Origin: Pseudomonas sp. ANT_H12B | GTDB taxonomy: Bacteria; Pseudomonadota; Gammaproteobacteria; Pseudomonadales; Pseudomonadaceae | Direction of reading: 5' to 3' | NCBI RefSeq assembly: GCF_008369325.1 | Contig: NZ_VOBI01000006.1 | Location: 124,001 to 188,000 of the forward strand | Length of the DNA stretch: 64,000 nt | In this document: positions 55,347 through 64,000 of the stretch, in pieces | Layout: each line of letters begins with the position of its first letter | Position numbering within the stretch: position 1 is the first letter of the stretch | Translations under genes and position numbers: made by a program | Notes under the pieces: model-generated | The model's database searches: none | Told to the model about the DNA's origin: nothing | Seen by the model: the letters and a program-made list of their open reading frames with translations, nothing else

Positions 55347-55685
55347 CTACGAACGACTCGCGACGGCAATTCCCAACATGATTAGAGAAATGCCAACAAA
55401 ATACTGGGTACTAAATCGCTCGTCGAACACAATATGACTGCCAATAGGCACCAAAACAAATGCCAGCGCCATCACTGGATACACACGGCCTAATTCAATC
55501 TTTTGTAAGATCCAGACCCACGCTACGGATGTGATCGCATAAAGCAACATTGCGCTGAACAACGCCGCTAACGAACGAAATGTGAACAACGTTCCGCTAG
55601 CCGCCAACGCAGCTGCACTGACTTTAAAAAGAATCTGGCCAATCGCCAGGCCCACAACGCAAAGTACCGCCCAAATATATAGCAT
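55347..55685 (-). CDS. SMR/EamA-type small membrane protein, probable lipid-linked-sugar flippase
   Basis: A 112-residue protein with four helices (LYIWAVLCVVGLAIGQILFKVSA, SAMLLYAITSVAWVWILQ, VYPVMALAFVLVPIGSHIVF, YFVGISLIMLGIAVA). The GQILFKVSA and LGRVYPVMAL segments resemble ArnE/ArnF-type members of the small multidrug resistance superfamily, which flip undecaprenyl-phosphate-aminoarabinose. Next to a polyprenyl-phosphate glycosyltransferase gene, a flippase role is more likely than drug efflux. The ATG at 55685 is 1 bp after the methyltransferase stop. Confidence 0.78.
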   Translation of the reverse strand: MLYIWAVLCVVGLAIGQILFKVSAAALAASGTLFTFRSLAALFSAMLLYAITSVAWVWILQKIELGRVYPVMALAFVLVPIGSHIVFDERFSTQYFVGISLIMLGIAVASRS

Positions 55686-55686
55686 G

Positions 55687-56400
55687 TCAGCCCTGTGGCA
55701 CTTCCGATTTCTCAACAATGGCATGAAACGCGACGAAAAGATTCAAATCCATTGAGGCCAATTTGCACGGCCACCATGACTCGCGTGCGTTGGGGAAATA
55801 GTGCCGCATTAGCGCAACCAAGTTATTGCACGGATTGACGTGCTCTCTAGCCATCACATAATCGTAGGCAATATTCTGTGCAATCGCACTCTTGCGCGGA
55901 CCCAGTGTCCTGCCAAGTCGCCATGCTATGCCCGGATCTGTCGGAATCAATATCGACAACGTACCACCCGGCTTCAAGACTCTACGCCATTCCTTGAGTG
56001 CAAGATGAGGATAATAGATATGCTCGAGAACGTGGGTCGCAATAAGCCGGTCGTAGCTATTATCTTCAGCATCTATTCTACTTCCGTGCTGAATAGAGAA
56101 AGTCAGACGTCCCTTATGACGGACCGAGGTCTTTCCAAACGCGACCTCCAGAGTTTTGGCGTCCATATCCGTTAGTACATACTCATCGAAATCATGCTGC
56201 ACGAAAGCAAGATGCTCTCCCGTCCCCGCACCAATTTCCAATACCCGATTGAATTTCACGCTCTCGCCAAATGGACTTTCAGTCAACCTATGACTAGCTC
56301 GCATTACAAATGACTGCAATGGACTGCCATAATTACTGTCGTCGTAGACATCAGCAAACCGTGCTCGGTAATCGAGCCATTCTTTATCTTCATTCTGCAT
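55687..56400 (-). CDS. SAM-dependent methyltransferase
   Basis: A 237-residue class-I methyltransferase: RVLEIGAGTGEHLAFV (SAM loop, about residues 52-67), VLTDMDA, YDRLIATHVLEHIYYP and the RRVLKPGGTLSILIP segment. It may modify a sugar or lipid-linked intermediate of the cassette. It overlaps the upstream glycosyltransferase gene by 11 bp and is nearly fused to the flippase gene, so all belong to one operon. Confidence 0.85.
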   Translation of the reverse strand: MQNEDKEWLDYRARFADVYDDSNYGSPLQSFVMRASHRLTESPFGESVKFNRVLEIGAGTGEHLAFVQHDFDEYVLTDMDAKTLEVAFGKTSVRHKGRLTFSIQHGSRIDAEDNSYDRLIATHVLEHIYYPHLALKEWRRVLKPGGTLSILIPTDPGIAWRLGRTLGPRKSAIAQNIAYDYVMAREHVNPCNNLVALMRHYFPNARESWWPCKLASMDLNLFVAFHAIVEKSEVPQG

Positions 56401-57391
56401 TTTTTTTCTCCAAACTTTTAGTCACCGTAACCTTCTTGTTACGATGAAATGGCCTATCTGGAACCGATCGGATATCCTGCCCTAGAAATGCAAGAACCAA
56501 TTGCAAACCCACAATAAACGGTAATGCGGACAACATTACAGTTCCAGGCGAAGACTGCAAACCGGTATCGACGGACCGGACCCAACTATGAGTTCCGAAT
56601 ACAATCCCAAATAGCAGCATCGAGCAGCCAACAGGCAGTTCTATAGATGCCAAGGACATGTCCCTTAGGTAGTAATTATAAAAAATCCGCTTGAGGAAGT
56701 TTCTAACATGTTTGATCAGAAACTCCCCTACAACGGCAGAAATTTTTAAATTACTGACCTCATCACCATATTTTGCTTCCATCGGCACATCGACAACCAC
56801 TGCACGCAGGGTGTTTAACCTGAACAACATGTCCGTCTCGAAGAAGTACCTTCGACTGATTTTTTTCATTGGAAGGTAGCGGACTACATCGCGATGGATA
56901 GCGGTATAGCCATTCGTCGGATCAAAGAGATTCCAATATCCAGACGATAACTTTGCCATGAACGACAATACGGCATTCCCGAATAACCGCATTTTGGGCA
57001 TCGCCTGAACTTTCTCTAGATCAAAAAAACGGTTCCCTTTAGTGTAGTCAGCCTCGCCATTTAATATAGGCTCGACAAAATCGGAGATCAAGCTGGGGTC
57101 CATTTGCCCATCACCATCGAGTTTGACAATGATGTCCATCCCATCGGCGACTGCAGCCTCATAGCCGGTCATGACAGCACCGCCTACACCTTGATTGGTC
57201 TTATGCCGCAAAACGCTAACACGAGAGTCGGAGCAAAACTTTTCAACAAAAGAGCCGGTTTGTTCAGGACAGCAGTCATCAACAACATATATACGGCACA
57301 CCTCATCGCCAATACCGCCGATCACATCAAGCACGTGCCCCCGCACCTTATAGCTTGGAATAACGACTGCAATTTTATGATACATGTGCAT
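56390..57391 (-). CDS. polyprenyl-phosphate GT2 glycosyltransferase (DPM1/GtrB-like)
   Basis: A 333-residue GT2 enzyme. KIAVVIPSYKVRGHVLDVI, YVVDDCCPEQTGS, GVGGAVMTGYEAA and the metal motif VKLDGDGQMDP are clear. Two C-terminal membrane helices (ELPVGCSMLLFGIVFG and MLSALPFIVGLQLVLAFLG) match enzymes that load a sugar on undecaprenyl phosphate at the cytoplasmic face. It overlaps the upstream membrane-protein gene by 17 bp. Confidence 0.87.
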   Translation of the reverse strand: MHMYHKIAVVIPSYKVRGHVLDVIGGIGDEVCRIYVVDDCCPEQTGSFVEKFCSDSRVSVLRHKTNQGVGGAVMTGYEAAVADGMDIIVKLDGDGQMDPSLISDFVEPILNGEADYTKGNRFFDLEKVQAMPKMRLFGNAVLSFMAKLSSGYWNLFDPTNGYTAIHRDVVRYLPMKKISRRYFFETDMLFRLNTLRAVVVDVPMEAKYGDEVSNLKISAVVGEFLIKHVRNFLKRIFYNYYLRDMSLASIELPVGCSMLLFGIVFGTHSWVRSVDTGLQSSPGTVMLSALPFIVGLQLVLAFLGQDIRSVPDRPFHRNKKVTVTKSLEKKNAE

Positions 57392-59330
57392 TTAATAACT
57401 CATTCTTTTCTGCAGTACCGTTTCGACCGAAGGAAAGCCCCAAGGCCATAAAAAATACGAGAAGCGACATCACCACCGAAGGCCAAAGATATCGATAGTC
57501 CTGCGCTCCTATTAATAGAGTCAGACTCATCACATTACATAATAAAGGAGCAAACAGTAACCACACCGCAGGTTGCGATCTAATGGCAATGATACACATC
57601 GAAATCAAACCGATAAGCATGTACAAAGCAGGCCGGGTATACACTGTACTTCGTTGAACAAAATTCTGATTTAACTCATCTATCCGGTCTTTCAAGGAAG
57701 GCAGAAGCGAATGCGATTGCAACCCAAGCTCCCGTTGCTCCGGCATGCTGGTTATCTCAGCCGGCGAAACGCTGAGCCATTCGTCGTCTCGCCCACCAAT
57801 TCGCCAGATTAGCCCTGTGACGCAAGTCTGATGCTTTAAAAAGACCAACGGATAATCCCATATTGCTTTTAAAGCTAGCGAATTCAGCTCGGAAGTGTGC
57901 TCACCTAAGAAATCCCATTCATTGCGAAGCTGTGGGTGCCAGAATAGAGGCACAACCGACTCGCATTTATAATTCTCACGCCACTCTTGCGCTGGAAGCA
58001 GTTTCTCGAGAAGTTGCCTGTCGCCTAAGTCCCACTCCACCCCTGCAGTTTCCATTGAACCCAATATATGCATCGCAACGATGGCGCGATATTGTGGTGA
58101 AATAGGCGATACATTTAAAACTGTCAGTAGTAGGGTCTTCATCATCAAAAAAATCGCGATTTGCGAAATCAACACAACACCTACCCGGAAGCGCGCCTGA
58201 CCTGTCTTCGCGAAAAAAAACAAAGCTGCAAAAAATATAATACTTATTAATATGCCGTTATGGCGCATGGCAATAACAAGCACACCCGCCATGCTCATCA
58301 GAAATAGAGAGTCAAGCCTCAGCGTCAGCCCACGACGTACTTCACGCGCCGCCAAGGCGCTAAGAAGGATCACACCTGCGGTAAACGGAACATCTTTCCA
58401 TAAGGTTGTCACAATAAGAAAGGTTGCCGGAAAAAGAGGAAATAGCAACGCAGCGAGAGCAATGATTCGTGGAGAAGCACCCCATGCCAAGCACTCTTTC
58501 AAGAATAACCATGTAGCACTGGTAAATATCAATATTTGCAGTATAACCGCGGATTGCGGGTGCGGATAAACATAGAATGCCAACTTATACAGTTGAGTTG
58601 AAAGAATGGGATGTGAATCGTTGTACTGACCCGAAACAATCTGCCCCCACTGACTTATCGAGTCCGGCGACATTTGGCCTGGCCAATATGCAGCTAAAAC
58701 CAAGCCATATACGGTCAGGCTGGATAATACAATCCACGCATGCATCCAGGCACTGCCCGATGAAGCGCTACTGGTATGTGATACTGCTCGACGCCCGAGA
58801 ACTAGCAGGAGTATGAAAAATGCGACGAATGCAATCCCAAACTGCTTGGCGGCAGAAATAGCGTTTGCGCACAGATTTAACTGCATTGGAGCGATTTTGC
58901 TGAGATCGACCTCGATCACGCCTTGAGTTGGGGAATACAGATCAATGCGATGCCCTTCCTGTCCATACTTGACTTCGACTATTCCAGAGTACTCACTCGT
59001 TGCAAATCTCAGTAGTTTACCCGACTTAAGCGTTAATGCTGATTGTATGACAGCGGGTTGATTTCGAAACGAAACCAACGAATTGTACTTAGTCTCCCAA
59101 CTGGGATCCTTACGAACAATCTCTGCCTCTAGTCTTTCAGAGTCAGTCGCGCGTATCCACACCTCTGCCGACTTTGCGTCCGGATTGTGCTCACCAGTGG
59201 CCACGATCGTCAGATCCGTTGCCGCCTCCTCTTCAAAAAAAGAGATTGGTAACATAATGACGAAAAGAAGCGAAAAAAGTGCTGACATAATTCCAGTTTT
59301 TACTGCAGACAACACGAACAATTTGTTCAT
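57375..59330 (-). CDS. GT-C-like polytopic membrane protein
   Basis: A 651-residue protein with an N-terminal helix, a periplasmic domain of about 120 residues, then about ten to eleven helices. The loop AAYWPGQMSPDSISQWGQIVSGQYNDSHPILSTQL has the acidic pattern expected of GT-C glycosyltransferases that use polyprenyl-phosphate sugars, and a second loop carries FPATFLIVTTLWKDVP. It would transfer the flipped sugar to the O-chain in the periplasm (inference). It heads the operon. Confidence 0.72.
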   Translation of the reverse strand: MNKLFVLSAVKTGIMSALFSLLFVIMLPISFFEEEAATDLTIVATGEHNPDAKSAEVWIRATDSERLEAEIVRKDPSWETKYNSLVSFRNQPAVIQSALTLKSGKLLRFATSEYSGIVEVKYGQEGHRIDLYSPTQGVIEVDLSKIAPMQLNLCANAISAAKQFGIAFVAFFILLLVLGRRAVSHTSSASSGSAWMHAWIVLSSLTVYGLVLAAYWPGQMSPDSISQWGQIVSGQYNDSHPILSTQLYKLAFYVYPHPQSAVILQILIFTSATWLFLKECLAWGASPRIIALAALLFPLFPATFLIVTTLWKDVPFTAGVILLSALAAREVRRGLTLRLDSLFLMSMAGVLVIAMRHNGILISIIFFAALFFFAKTGQARFRVGVVLISQIAIFLMMKTLLLTVLNVSPISPQYRAIVAMHILGSMETAGVEWDLGDRQLLEKLLPAQEWRENYKCESVVPLFWHPQLRNEWDFLGEHTSELNSLALKAIWDYPLVFLKHQTCVTGLIWRIGGRDDEWLSVSPAEITSMPEQRELGLQSHSLLPSLKDRIDELNQNFVQRSTVYTRPALYMLIGLISMCIIAIRSQPAVWLLFAPLLCNVMSLTLLIGAQDYRYLWPSVVMSLLVFFMALGLSFGRNGTAEKNELLNAHVS

Positions 59331-59829
59331 TCCTTTTGTGGGCTCATTGAGTCAGACCAATAAAATCAGCTTTCAGAGCTCTTATTCTTTGTGCGGACAC
59401 CGCGATGCCTTCCTCGCGGCTACCTGACCAACCGGTTTGATATGTCAAAGCGTACGAATTTCCGATAAAGAGTGAGATAGGCAGCAGAAAGCAAAGAAGC
59501 TATCAGGACGGATTGATGCTGTCAAAACAGGGCTGCTGGAAGAATCGAAAACGATGACGCCATCCTCAAAAACGGGGAGGTCATTGCATTACGCCTGTCC
59601 TGCGGCCTAACGGTAATCCCTCCCTGTAAAAGCACTCGTCAGAAGTAGAATTTTCTCCTGTTCGGCTCAAGGGAATCTTGTGTGAAGACATCACGTTTAT
59701 TGGATAGATAAATCATTGCCGCCCCTCGAGCAACCGAGAAGATTGATCTGCCGTAACCGGTCGAGAATTTGGTGCACGCACTGGACCAGGTGGTTGAGTG
59801 GTGCGGCACATGGGGAGCCTTACTACTGC
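59331..59829. other. gene-free, degenerate-looking gap
   Basis: 499 bp between the GT-C-like gene and wbpL. Short frames only, none with a ribosome site. It may hold decayed mobile DNA but I cannot name a family. The operon promoter of the GT-C-like gene must lie at its left end; no clear -10/-35 seen. Confidence 0.5.
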
Positions 59830-60855
59830 TCAAGAATCAGCCTTTTCCTCCAATGCTCCCGCATCAAATAAACAGGCTATAAAGACGAGCGGAGTGTACG
59901 CAAGTAACATTCCGAGTATTTCATTCAGCAATCCCAGCCCAACAAAAATCGAAATTGGCACCAACCAAACAAGATTAATGACGACAACCCCAAGCGTTAC
60001 GACTCGATGGCTCTTGAAACGACGGGATGCATACTGATAAGCGTGGCTGCGATGCGCCTGAGAAACTTTGTCTCCACGCATCAAACGTCGCAGCAACGTC
60101 AAGGTAGCATCAACAATGAAAACTCCGAGCAGAATCAACCAACTCCAAAGCAACTCCGGTGCTGTCCAAGCCGCATGGAGCGCTAAACCACCGAGAATGA
60201 AGCCTAGAAATCCACTACCCGCATCTCCCATAAAGATACGCGCGGGAGGAAAATTCCAGCATAGAAACCCGGCCACCGCACCACCCAAAACGAACGGAAC
60301 CCACATCAGGTTGGCGTAACCACCAAGCCAATACAACGCACATGCCCCCAGACATACACATATAGCCTCAGCGCTGGCCAAGCCATCAATCCCGTCCATA
60401 AAATTGTAGAGGTTAAGCATCCAGACAAGGTAAATCAGCGCGAGAACATTGCCAAACCAGCCCAAGTCAATCGCCGTACCAAAAAATGAAATGGATGCGA
60501 GGCCATTAAACCAGTACAGCGCCCAGCCAGCTGCAATGAAATGCCCCAAGAGTCGCCATCTAGCGGCAATATGACCATGATCATCGGCGAAGCCAATAAG
60601 CGAGACCAAAATCCCCGCCCCTAGTAACCCTGCAAGCAAAGGCATACCAAGCAGACCCAGAGCAGCCAACATCGGCAGCGCCCCTGCAAACGCCACCACA
60701 ATAGCCAGCCCGCCGCCGCGAGGCGTAGGTACAGTATGGGAACTGCGCTCATTTGGTATGTCCATTAAACTCTTGGCCAAGGCATAACGACGCAAGACAT
60801 AGGTCAGCAACCAGGAACTTGCGAACACAGCAGATAGCAACAACCAAAAAATCAT
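59830..60855 (-). CDS. wbpL: WbpL-like polyprenyl-phosphate HexNAc-1-P transferase
   Basis: A 341-residue, about eleven-helix member of the WecA/MraY family. Conserved segments are PTPRGGGLAIVVAF, the NLYNFMDGIDGLASAEA aspartates, RIFMGDAGSGFLGF and the cytoplasmic HRSHAYQYASRR loop. It starts O-chain synthesis by moving a HexNAc-1-phosphate (QuiNAc or FucNAc in P. aeruginosa) to undecaprenyl phosphate. It overlaps the reductase gene by ATGA. Confidence 0.9.
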   Translation of the reverse strand: MIFWLLLSAVFASSWLLTYVLRRYALAKSLMDIPNERSSHTVPTPRGGGLAIVVAFAGALPMLAALGLLGMPLLAGLLGAGILVSLIGFADDHGHIAARWRLLGHFIAAGWALYWFNGLASISFFGTAIDLGWFGNVLALIYLVWMLNLYNFMDGIDGLASAEAICVCLGACALYWLGGYANLMWVPFVLGGAVAGFLCWNFPPARIFMGDAGSGFLGFILGGLALHAAWTAPELLWSWLILLGVFIVDATLTLLRRLMRGDKVSQAHRSHAYQYASRRFKSHRVVTLGVVVINLVWLVPISIFVGLGLLNEILGMLLAYTPLVFIACLFDAGALEEKADS

Positions 60856-61814
60856 TTCGTTAACTTATCCAGATAATGGTCGGCAGTTTTGCGTAAAGCT
60901 TTATCCACACTTACCGAGGGACGCCAATTCAAAACATCACATGTCTTGCTAATATCAACCTGCAACGAGCTACACAAACGCTGAACAACTGCTTTTTTAC
61001 CTAGGAGTGAAGCACTTAAACTCAATACAAAACCTGGTATCGGGAGCAACCGTGCTTTCGTGCCTAAGGCGAGAGCCATGCGCCGAAGCAACAAAGTTGT
61101 AGATAGGTCCTCACCATCACTAACCAGAAAGATATTATTCGCCGCCGCAGGATGATCGATACAGGTCACGATGAGATCCACAAGGTTCTCAAGCGCCACC
61201 AGACTGCGTTGATTATTAATGGCGCCCAATGGCAAAGGTATGTTTCTGTGCAACCAACTCATCATGCATAAAAAATTGGCTTTCACCCCAGGACCATACA
61301 CGAGTGGCGGTCTGATGATAACAACTTCCATTCCTGTGTTCAGGCCAATCTGCTTCAATGCATCTTCAGCTTCTTGTTTCGAGACTCCATACGGATCTAC
61401 AGGTGCTGGAGGATCGTCAGCCTTAAAAGATTTCCGTGCTGCGGTGCTTTCGCCATTAACCTTGATTGAGCTGATAAAAATGAATCGTTTCACTCCCGAC
61501 TCGGCAGCTTTCTGGGCGAGCCTAACGGTTCCGTCCACATTGATTTTACGAAATTCCGAAAGAGAGCCCGTTGAGGTTTCGTTCATCACATGCACTCGAG
61601 CTGCGGCATGGATCACTACCTGAACGTCAATCAGGGCTGGCAATGTAACTGTGTCAGTAAGATCGAATGAGACTACCCGGCACAAACCAAGCAATCGTGT
61701 AACACTTCGCACTGCGGCAACTGGGGTAAATTTTTTATCAAGTAAAAGTCTGAAGACCAAAGCCTCACCAACGAACCCGCTCGCCCCCGTCACCAAAATT
61801 TGTGGGCCTTTCAT
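60852..61814 (-). CDS. NAD-dependent sugar reductase/epimerase (WbpV-like)
   Basis: A 320-residue extended SDR: VTGASGFVGEALVFRLL (cofactor loop, about 8-24), ISSIKVNGEST and the catalytic pair in PYGVSKQEAEDAL. Length and order next to wbpL match WbpV of P. aeruginosa O6, which with WbpM gives UDP-D-QuiNAc; a FucNAc-forming reductase is the alternative. ATGA overlaps with genes on both sides. Confidence 0.83.
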   Translation of the reverse strand: MKGPQILVTGASGFVGEALVFRLLLDKKFTPVAAVRSVTRLLGLCRVVSFDLTDTVTLPALIDVQVVIHAAARVHVMNETSTGSLSEFRKINVDGTVRLAQKAAESGVKRFIFISSIKVNGESTAARKSFKADDPPAPVDPYGVSKQEAEDALKQIGLNTGMEVVIIRPPLVYGPGVKANFLCMMSWLHRNIPLPLGAINNQRSLVALENLVDLIVTCIDHPAAANNIFLVSDGEDLSTTLLLRRMALALGTKARLLPIPGFVLSLSASLLGKKAVVQRLCSSLQVDISKTCDVLNWRPSVSVDKALRKTADHYLDKLTK

Positions 61815-62734
61815 TTAGTCCTCTTTCCTATCACTGCAGTGGTACAACAGATAAAAAAGAAGAACACTTTATCGCGGAACCGTCGCCGGCATATCCAGGA
61901 GTTAAAGGAAAGCTTCAATAACTGCCTGCGTCCTAATTCCAGCCAAGTTTCAACAAAAGGTTCTCCGCTCTGGCCCACCAATGAAGCAATCAATTGCACC
62001 TGAGTAAACCACCAACCGTCATGAATCGTTTTATATCGGGCAATCAAAGGAGTCAATCCAGTATTAGCCCCTACTTGATTACTATCATGCTGGCGATACA
62101 GCATCGATGGAACCGGATCGATGAACCATTTGTATTGGTGACTGCGGGCGAAGGCATAGCAGTACCAGTCATGCAAACTTACTTCCTGTAGTTGCTGCCA
62201 ATTGGCAAGCATGGAGTCCTTCAACGGGTTCGCTAATCTATTGCTAAACACGTAAGTACAACCCGGCCCAGCAGCCTCAAACAAAAAATCCCAGGTCACT
62301 TGCGGTTGCGCCTTATCCAACAAATGTGTTTTACCGTCCGGCCAGAAAGCCGTTACATTACTGGAATACGCATCAAATTCACGTGTCAGCAAAGTCTGAG
62401 TGGCCCTCTCGAGTTTGTCTGAGTGCCAAATGTCATCCTGATCAGAGAACGCGATGAAGTCATAACCCTCGAAATCGACATCACGGATGAGACGGAAGAA
62501 ATTGCGTGCTGCGCCACCGAAATTGCCGGCAGCCGGTAGCAACACGACATCGCGGCGTTCAGCGAAGAAGCTAGCGCACCAGGCTTCGGTGCCGTCTGTC
62601 GAAGGATCAACACTTATATAGACGGTAACATCTACCGCTGACTGACTTAGGATCGAGGCAATCTGCTCTTCAATCCACCGCATTCCGTTGTACGCAGCCA
62701 GCAAAACTGCTACCTGAGGATATTTTACTGGCAT
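61811..62734 (-). CDS. GT2 glycosyltransferase (rhamnosyltransferase-like)
   Basis: A 307-residue GT2 enzyme: VAVLLAAYNGMRWIEEQIASILSQ, ISVDPSTDGTE, AAGNFGGAARNFFRLI and the metal motif FSDQDDIWHSDKLE. These, including QDDxW, are typical of RfbN/RgpB-like rhamnosyltransferases. The neighbouring rml genes supply dTDP-rhamnose. Confidence 0.83.
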   Translation of the reverse strand: MPVKYPQVAVLLAAYNGMRWIEEQIASILSQSAVDVTVYISVDPSTDGTEAWCASFFAERRDVVLLPAAGNFGGAARNFFRLIRDVDFEGYDFIAFSDQDDIWHSDKLERATQTLLTREFDAYSSNVTAFWPDGKTHLLDKAQPQVTWDFLFEAAGPGCTYVFSNRLANPLKDSMLANWQQLQEVSLHDWYCYAFARSHQYKWFIDPVPSMLYRQHDSNQVGANTGLTPLIARYKTIHDGWWFTQVQLIASLVGQSGEPFVETWLELGRRQLLKLSFNSWICRRRFRDKVFFFFICCTTAVIGKRTK

Positions 62735-62802
62735 GCCAATCCTGCTTGCATTGGTTTAACACTTCAAATCGAATAAAGGACGCTCACAGACCAGTGGAAA
62801 CA

Positions 62803-63681
62803 CTAGCCCAGCAACCTCTGCATGTACTGACCATAGCCAGTCTTCTTGAGACGCTCTGCTTGAGCACCCAATTGCTCTGGGGTGATCCAGCCATTGTTGT
62901 AAGCGATCTCTTCCAAACAAGCCACTTTCAGTCCCTGACGTTGTTCGATAGTGCGCACGAAGTGACTGGCTTCAAGTAAAGATTCATGAGTACCGGTGTC
63001 GAGCCAGGCGAAACCGCGACCGAGGATTTCGACGTTCAGAGCATCCTGCTCAAGATAGGTGCGGTTGACGTCGGTAATTTCCAGCTCGCCGCGTTCGGAC
63101 GGCTTGATGCTCTTGGCAATCTCAACGACCTTGTTATCGTAAAAGTAAAGGCCCGTCACCACGTAGTTGGATTTTGGCTTCAGCGGTTTCTCTTCAATGC
63201 TCAGTGCACGACCGGCTGTGTCGAACTCAACAACACCGAAGCGTTCCGGATCGGAGACGTGGTAGCCGAATACGGTCGCACCGTGCTCTTGATTGTTGGC
63301 AGAACGCAGGTTGTCCGAGAAGTGCTGACCGTAGAAGATGTTGTCACCCAGGATCAGGCAGCAAGTATCTTCGCCGATGAACTCTTCGCCGATGATGAAG
63401 GCCTGTGCAAGACCGTCTGGGCTTGGCTGCTCGGCATAAGTCAGCTTGATGCCGTACAGACTGCCATCACCCAGCAACTTGCGGAAGCACGGCAGGTCTT
63501 CCGGTGTGGAGATGATCAGGATTTCGCGCATTCCCGCGAGCATCAGTACCGACAGAGGGTAAAAGATCATCGGCTTGTCGTATATCGGCAGCATCTGCTT
63601 GGATACACCGAGGGTCAACGGGTGCAGACGCGTGCCCGAGCCGCCGGCGAGGATGATGCCTTTACGATTTTTCGTGTTCAT
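62803..63681 (-). CDS. rmlA: glucose-1-phosphate thymidylyltransferase
   Basis: A 292-residue nucleotidyltransferase: [32 protein letters not shown] (nucleotide-binding loop and Lys), [26 protein letters not shown] and [17 protein letters not shown]. It makes dTDP-glucose, the first step to dTDP-L-rhamnose. ATGA overlap with rmlD. Confidence 0.95.
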   Translation of the reverse strand: MNTKNRKGIILAGGSGTRLHPLTLGVSKQMLPIYDKPMIFYPLSVLMLAGMREILIISTPEDLPCFRKLLGDGSLYGIKLTYAEQPSPDGLAQAFIIGEEFIGEDTCCLILGDNIFYGQHFSDNLRSANNQEHGATVFGYHVSDPERFGVVEFDTAGRALSIEEKPLKPKSNYVVTGLYFYDNKVVEIAKSIKPSERGELEITDVNRTYLEQDALNVEILGRGFAWLDTGTHESLLEASHFVRTIEQRQGLKVACLEEIAYNNGWITPEQLGAQAERLKKTGYGQYMQRLLG

Positions 63682-64000
63682 TTGTTCAGAACTTCCCTAA
63701 GCATTCGGGTTACGCCACTTTGCCAATCCGGCAAGTGTAGAAAAAAATTGTCACGCAGCTTCTGAGTATTCAATCGCGAATTCAGAGGGCGGCGCGCAGG
63801 TGTTGGATAAGCAGTCGTTTCGATGGGATTAACCGCCGTTACAGCGAGCTGCTCGCCGTTGGCTTGGGCAAATTCGATCACATGGCTGGCATAACCATGC
63901 CAGGACACTTCGCCGCTTGAGGCCAAGTGATACAAGCCCGCCAGCTCGGGACGTTGCAGGACCTGCTGAATGGCCAACGCGGTCACGTCGGCAATCAGGT
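63678..64000 (-). CDS. rmlD: dTDP-4-dehydrorhamnose reductase, C-terminal part
   Basis: The last 106 codons are in the window; the gene runs off the right edge. [45 protein letters not shown] and [12 protein letters not shown] are characteristic of RmlD C-termini. It makes the final step to dTDP-L-rhamnose. The catalytic YxxxK is outside. Confidence 0.9.
   Translation of the reverse strand, partial: LIADVTALAIQQVLQRPELAGLYHLASSGEVSWHGYASHVIEFAQANGEQLAVTAVNPIETTAYPTPARRPLNSRLNTQKLRDNFFLHLPDWQSGVTRMLREVLNK

Noticed and set aside
55347..55685. EmrE-type multidrug efflux pump
   Set aside because: Operon partners are glycosyltransferases and a methyltransferase; the sequence pattern is nearer ArnE/ArnF-type flippases.
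59639..59833. 64-codon minus-strand frame before wbpL
   Set aside because: No start signal or recognisable product; may be decayed mobile DNA but no family could be named.

Overview
The window reads as chromosome of a fluorescent-group Pseudomonas. Supporting signs are the high G+C coding bias outside the polysaccharide region, pseudomonad REP hairpins (GTGGGAGCGRGCYTGCYCGCGA type), the order kdpFABC-kdpDE, and a comEA / wbpM-type / wbpL / rml surface-polysaccharide neighbourhood. No rRNA, tRNA, CRISPR array or phage was recognised.

Layout. (1) 1-4073: the 3' end of a xylose isomerase gene and a D-xylose ABC transporter (xylFGH). (2) 4300-4990: a deleted IS1182-type transposase. (3) 5011-12505: a D-xylonate (Weimberg) module: MFS aldonate transporter, LacI-type regulator, then xylonate dehydratase, 2-keto-3-deoxy-xylonate dehydratase and 2-oxoglutarate semialdehyde dehydrogenase. 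Two copies of the palindrome TGTTACCGGTAACA lie in front of the MFS gene and the catabolic operon and are the likely LacI operators. (4) 12506-22119: unlinked core genes (truncated GFA protein, DoxX, MltF-like lytic transglycosylase, TatD nuclease, chemoreceptor, Mpo1-like membrane protein, thioesterase, CHAD protein, lipoprotein, patatin-like phospholipase). (5) 22154-30248: the complete high-affinity K+ system kdpFABCDE on the minus strand, with repeats inside two of its gene junctions. (6) 30655-37267: ethanolamine permease, a DUF1989 protein with a GntR regulator, a TetR / KAS-II / SDR group and comEA.

(7) 37380-64000: a surface polysaccharide (O-antigen) region, visibly richer in A+T and littered with IS remains. 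A second, truncated copy of the wbpM 3' end sits beside comEA, and a GalE-like epimerase gene lies between it and the intact wbpM-like gene. This looks like the scar of an O-antigen cassette exchange. On the plus strand a Wzm/Wzt ABC exporter is followed by a coiled-coil methyltransferase, a two-domain glycosyltransferase, a stand-alone copy of the C-terminal half of COG5610-type proteins, a GT4-like glycosyltransferase and a full-length COG5610-type HAD protein. An IS66/IS21-like graveyard (about 53.0-55.3 kb) with rearranged 496-bp repeat blocks separates this from a minus-strand set: SMR-type flippase, methyltransferase, polyprenyl-phosphate glycosyltransferase and GT-C-like membrane protein. 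I read that set as a three-component O-antigen modification cassette. Last come wbpL, a wbpV-like reductase, a GT2 rhamnosyltransferase-like gene, rmlA and the 3' part of rmlD.

How it fits together: wbpM/wbpV/wbpL products would make the initiating sugar and lipid carrier, RmlA/D supply dTDP-rhamnose, the glycosyltransferases build the chain, the methyltransferase next to Wzt may cap it, Wzm/Wzt export it, and the minus-strand cassette may decorate it in the periplasm. The least understood elements are the two COG5610-type proteins.
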